From Tenodera sinensis (taxonomy: Eukaryota; Arthropoda; Insecta; Mantodea; Mantidae): a stretch of DNA of 64,000 nucleotides. Each line of letters starts with the position of its first letter. The stretch's first letter is position 1. Below the pieces are notes generated by a model, which had not been told where the DNA came from, did not search any database, and saw nothing but the letters and a program-made list of their open reading frames with translations. This document shows, piece by piece, positions 59,823 to 64,000 of the stretch. Made by a program: the position numbers and the translations under genes. Location: NCBI GenBank assembly GCA_030765045.1, contig CM060964.1:146546065-146610064 (forward strand), read 5' to 3'.

Positions 59823-59990
59823 GTTTTGTCCTGTCCTGTGGTACTGCTGCCCTTTGAGAGTCGCCTTGGCCTAGTGCCTGGCTGCTGGATCTCCTACCTC
59901 TGCCAACCACAGGCATCATAAGCTTCTTCCAGTGGTGGAGAGTGGGACATGCTCAGCGCCCTGAGCCCTCCCAGCCAGTATATGCAGTCT
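59823..59990 (-). repeat. SINE tail fragment, 31-kb family
   Basis: Minus-strand sequence matches the tail module: actggctgggagggctcagg, cctgtggttggcagaggtag. The 8-bp repeats tatgtttc (59815-59822 and 59991-59998) may be its target-site duplication. The tRNA head is missing, as in a 5'-truncated copy. Confidence 0.75.
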
Positions 59991-60069
59991 TATGTTTCCT
60001 TGTAGCTGTAGCTATTGCGTTAAAGAGGTGTTACCTAAGGCACCCTCAATATTAACCTTTACATGGTAA

Positions 60070-60660
60070 CATCCGTCTCTTAGGCGGACATAAAACTTCC
60101 CAATGTATAGTGGGCACATGTGCAATGTTAATTTGATCATATATTTCAGCTATGCTTTGGTTGAGAGTTGAACTTCGAAATGCGTGGATGTCACTGTTTT
60201 AGTTCCATAGTAGTATTGTTTTTATAAGTGTACACATGTAAGCCACATCGTCTCACAGGCGGATATTACTTTAAAGGTACCTAACATACTAATATTTGAT
60301 TTTTGTAAATTTTGCATAATTTCTTGCAAGATATGATGTAAAATGAATCAAAATATAAATATTAATAATTTATCAATTTTTTAAATTATTATTTATTCAC
60401 TAAACATGACATAAAATGCAAACTTTCGTCATCTTAGTCTCTCAGATGGATGTTACTGTTAGCGTCATTTTTTCATAAAAACTGATATTTAATTTTATAC
60501 ATTTTGCATATTTTATTGCAAGATATGTAAATGGAATGAAAATATTAGTATTAATAATTTATCAAGCTTTTAAACTGCTGCATTCACTAAAGTGGACATA
60601 AAATGTAAGATTTTTATCATATTAGTCTCCCAGATGGATGTTATTGTTAGTACCCTTTTT
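60070..60660. repeat. Tandem repeat of about 187 bp, four anchor motifs
   Basis: The anchor gtctcycagrtggatrtta (with variants) occurs near 60075, 60250, 60437 and 60625, spaced 175, 187 and 188 bp. Between anchors, tttaattttatacattttgc and ttgcaagatatg recur. The last two units are the most alike. No coding capacity. Confidence 0.8.
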
Positions 60661-60744
60661 TCACATGTTACCAACTAAGGGTTAATGAAGGCACCAAATT
60701 CCACCCTTTTCCTTTTCCTGGACTGTCTTTTTGAGTTTATATGC

Positions 60745-61245
60745 CACCTAAAAAAGGGCACTTCCAGTGGATCTACCTGTACAGTAGGGATGCTGATTCT
60801 GGTGCAGAGGATGTACCTCCAGTACACCTTTTCTTATACGCCTATTTATTAATTTCTCAAAAGTTTTCAGAATTGTTGACATTAAACTGATAGGTTTCAG
60901 GAAACCTTTGCCAGGGTCAAAGGTTTCTCTGGCTTTGGTATAAACACCAATGTAAGATGCCTCCACTTTATTGGTATGTATCCCATGGCCAAAGTCCCTC
61001 TAAGGATTTGTATAACAGCTTCTGTTAATTCATCAAAACCAAAGTTAAGGGATATTATTCCATTACTTCCTGGAGATTTATGGGGTTGAAATAAGCACAT
61101 TGCCTATTTTAATTTTTCATATTTGTTGACTTTCTTGGTGTCTTCCCAGTGTAACTTGGGGCTCTCTTCTTGGAGAGCTCCATTCCCAGACTGTTCCATC
61201 AGGGAGCAAATTCTCAGGTGGAATGGTTAGGAATACCCCCGCACC
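60745..61245 (-). pseudogene. RNase H-type LINE, RT N-terminal fragment
   Basis: The minus strand gives FQPHKSPGSNGIISLNF, ELTEAVIQILRGTLAMGYIP and IKWRHLTLVFIPKPEK (61100-60900), then KGFLKPISLMSTILKTFEKL, INRRIRKG and HPYCTGRSTGSALF (60966-60748). These are RT motifs 0 to 2 of an I/R1-type LINE, in correct order but in two frames. The catalytic QG and ADD motifs are missing here. Confidence 0.85.
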
Positions 61246-61249
61246 AATG

Positions 61250-62242
61250 ATTTCATACTCAGAATCCCCCCCACTAAAACATCACCCCCTGGGATGTTTG
61301 ATATAACAAGACAAACAGCGAAACACTCCCCACCAGCTGTTAATGATTTCACACCCTGTATTCCATCCTCCCATCACAAATGGTACCATGCCTCTCAAAC
61401 TTATTACAAGGCCATGTAACTGTCAAGCACCTTGGAGATATTGTTACAAACTTACCCTCCATTCATAATGAACTTCAGGGATATTTTCAAACTTGAACCA
61501 ACACTTTAAAATAAGCTTCCATTCTTTCGACATCAAGTATGTTCCACCTACTTTGATTAACTATCATATGTCACACGTTGCTCATAAAAGTGTAGGAATT
61601 GCAATTGATGTGTCCAGAATAACACATGCCTTCCTTTTTGTTTTTATAAGCTGTAGCCATCAATTTTTGTTCTGTTTATTTGGATGTTACTATGCATTAG
61701 TTCATTGAAGAGGAAATACATAGCCAGCCTTCAATACCTAACAAAATAATTATTTACATAGGAATTTGCAGCTATATACATTAGCCTCAATATGATCGAA
61801 GAAAGCTCTGATAATACAACTGTGAATTACCATCTTTCTGGAAAGAAAATCCAGCACTATTGTTTACCCAAGTAGAAGCTACTTTTGTTGTTACCCAGAT
61901 TAACATCAACCAGGAACAAATTTCAGTATATTTTAATGAATTTTCAGCTGAAAGTATTGAAATTCATGGAAAGCATTGTAGCTACTTCACCAAAATAAAT
62001 ATAAAGCAATTAGATTAAGAACAACCAATATATGTGGTGAAAGTAAAGAAAACAAACTACACATACTTCTTCAAAGTCAAAATTTAGGGGAAGAAAGTCC
62101 TGCAGGCATACTATTTAAATTATACCATCTTGCTGGAGCTAAGTTTTGGATGGCATACTTAGAATGATGTTCATAGGATGATTTCCATGAGAAAATATGA
62201 ATGTAGTATCTATTAGTTAGATTACAGACATAATCAACTAGC
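61250..62242. other. Unassigned AT-rich sequence
   Basis: No gene or repeat was recognised. Confidence 0.5.
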
Positions 62243-62246
62243 TTAA

Positions 62247-63885
62247 CACTAGAACCACTGATATTTGCTAATACCTAGAACTGTGGCTGGGCCACTTATG
62301 ACCCAGTCCTTTCCTTTTTATTATTTTAGGTCAATGGGTGGTTTTTGTGACTACTAATGAATCTACTCCTTAAAGTGGTGGATAAATTATAAATTCAAGA
62401 AAAAATTAAAGTGACTTTCACAAATTGTCAATTATTATTAAGGAAACTTACATTTGCTGGGTGCCTTTACTGCCTAGCATCACATAATAAATGCAAATAA
62501 TGTTTGATATTCACATGTTATAGACAGTTCTCTTGCATATAGGACACTTCACAAATAATTTGTTTCCAGTGCAGTTAGACTTTACAAGGCTTTCTTTGTT
62601 TCTCAGGAATGTCTTTGCAGTCTTCCTTCTCAGCAAGCTCCTCTTGCAGTTGCAGCATGAAGTCCCAGCATTTCCATTTGTTCTCACTTAGAGCATTGCA
62701 CAATAGCAGGCATTATTTTATTCCTATAAATCCATCAAGTTGTAAAATGTGTGAAAAGGCCAATAGTGGTGGATAGTGCTTTGGCTATTTGCAAGCCATC
62801 TGTTTGACCACATCCATTCTATATTTACAACAGTTATAAAATTTAATTGCATCTGGCTTCTTTTTTACATACGGATGCATTGTGCTGAACATTAGGATAT
62901 TCTCGCTGATCTTTCCCTGATAAATAATCAATGTGGTATCAATCTTCTTTAACAATACAGTGCTATATAAATCTTCGTTTGCCTTTTTGACAGAAACTCT
63001 TATTTTCTCCGAGATTATAGTGCCCACAAACTTGTAGAATTTGATTTTGAGGTTCCAGAAAGAGCCAAGGAGGTGAAAAAATTGTCACATGTGACATTTC
63101 TTCCCTTGTTCAAGTAAGGTTGCATCAACTTTCACAACAAAGTCACTAAGGCGCTCATCACTCTACCTAATGTCATCTATTTCTAGATAAGGTAAAGCAT
63201 TCACAATATACTTTGAGTTATAAAATGAACATGTAAACATGCATAGCCTTTTCATTTGTGTATTATTCAGTGGAGTAATTTCATCTTCTGACAAAGAATC
63301 TGAAACTACAGACTGTGGTAATTCCACAGGTGAAAACTCCAGCAGCTTGCCCTCAGACTCATGGCCCAAAATCTCCTTTATGGCATTTACCATGTCCTCT
63401 TCTGTTTGTAGACCTTTAAATAAACATGTTGCAAGCACTATTTATACAGTTACAGTGCACTACTGACATCCTATTTCATACAACAGAGCATTAGTTGCTT
63501 CACATTTGTGTAATATTCAGATGCGTCCTCTCGTCCTCTGCCAACCTGCCACTGTTGAAAAAATTCAATGTCATCAGTAAGTGACACAAAAGTGAGTTTT
63601 GAGATTGTTGACCAAAAAAAATCTAAAAATAAACATGAAGCGATACAAGATGTAAGATTACTATAGCAGCTGCGGCCGTGAAGTCAGAACTGACACGTCC
63701 CCAGTTCTAGGTGAATCTGGATTTTTCTCTTTAAAAATTTCCCCATAAGAATTAAAATTAAGTGTGGTCATTAATTACTTTACTTCATTAAAAGTCATAG
63801 AAATTCAGAAATCTCAGCAATAACACAAAATAGTGATGAAAGATTTAAGAAGCAGGTCACAAGTGACCCAGCCATAGTTCTAGTG
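62247..63885 (-). mobile_element. piggyBac-family deletion derivative
   Basis: TTAA flanks both ends (62243-62246 and 63886-63889). The termini are cactagaaccactg and, in reverse, cactagaactatggctggg. A subterminal ctagaactgtggctgggcca near the left end repeats the same motif. At 1639 bp it is shorter than full piggyBac elements, consistent with the deleted transposase inside. Its termini differ from those of the element at 39635-41880, so it belongs to another family. Confidence 0.92.
62530..63438 (-). pseudogene. piggyBac transposase lacking its catalytic core
   Basis: The N-terminal part (63438-63163) has EGKLLEFSPVELPQSVVSDS, then CSFYNSKYIVNALPYLEIDD and IR, ending at a stop. After SDERLSD the sequence jumps to a GRNVTCDNFFTSLAL-like segment (about 63100-63060). 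The first frame resumes with GTIISEKIRVSVKKANEDLY, NILMFSTMHPYVKKKPDAIK and FYNCCKYRMDVVKQMACK (63027-62785), where the usual GGVDxxDQM has lost one Asp. A Cys-rich C-terminal segment (about 62690-62530) follows in shifted frames. The region with the first catalytic Asp residues is deleted. Confidence 0.85.
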
Positions 63886-64000
63886 TTAAGGGGCTGAAAT
63901 GTTTGGCAGACCACATTACCTCAAAATGTACCTTCGATTCAAAGATTGGCAACCACATCTAACATAACAGCTACATATGTTGTAAATTAAAAAATCAGAA

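Overview
This is an AT-rich stretch of an animal nuclear genome, most likely an insect with a large, repeat-filled genome. Three things suggest this: split coding exons with GT-AG introns up to 16 kb, tRNA-derived SINEs, and a mix of Tc1/mariner, piggyBac, hAT, Jockey/I-type LINE and Ty3/Gypsy relics typical of arthropods. There are no bacterial-type operons, and I could not identify the species.

The only host gene I can support is on the + strand. It is the 3' end of a gene for a thioredoxin-fold protein with a C-terminal membrane anchor. Its exons are 6026-6166, 9826-10008 and 26010-26176. The three splice sites agree in phase and join into one reading frame that ends in a transmembrane helix and a short basic tail. 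Earlier exons lie upstream of the window or were not recognised. The last intron is 16 kb and is packed with transposons.

Layout: 1-6 kb holds a mariner with intact termini (3201-4500) and a decayed Tc1. 6-26 kb is the host gene, whose introns hold a decayed mariner, Jockey ORF1 and RT fragments, a 1.35-kb Tc1/mariner-superfamily element broken by one visible stop codon (13706-15051), a SINE, a Tc1, an RNase H-bearing LINE, an internally deleted second mariner (23179-24096) and two Gypsy gag/protease remnants. 26-39 kb is mostly unremarkable AT-rich DNA with two hAT-type MITEs, a SINE, a Gypsy gag scrap, a LINE whose 5' part is inverted, and a GTGA-type minisatellite. 39-47 kb has a piggyBac with a short LINE copy inside it, a decayed insect-type DDE transposase, a possible piggyBac remnant, a TTF zinc-finger fragment and half a mariner. 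48-52.5 kb is a nest: a hAT-like element holding a MITE and a long TTA microsatellite, followed by a LINE invaded by a hairpin element and a SINE pair, then another SINE. 55-61 kb carries one RNase H-type LINE scattered in three collinear pieces. 62-64 kb is a piggyBac deletion derivative with TTAA duplications.

Almost all other long reading frames are transposon relics or translated simple repeats. The most informative observations concern how the repeats formed: target-site duplications, nested insertions, a twin-priming inversion, a microhomology deletion and SINEs that share a tail but have different tRNA heads. I saw no convincing new defence or regulatory system.
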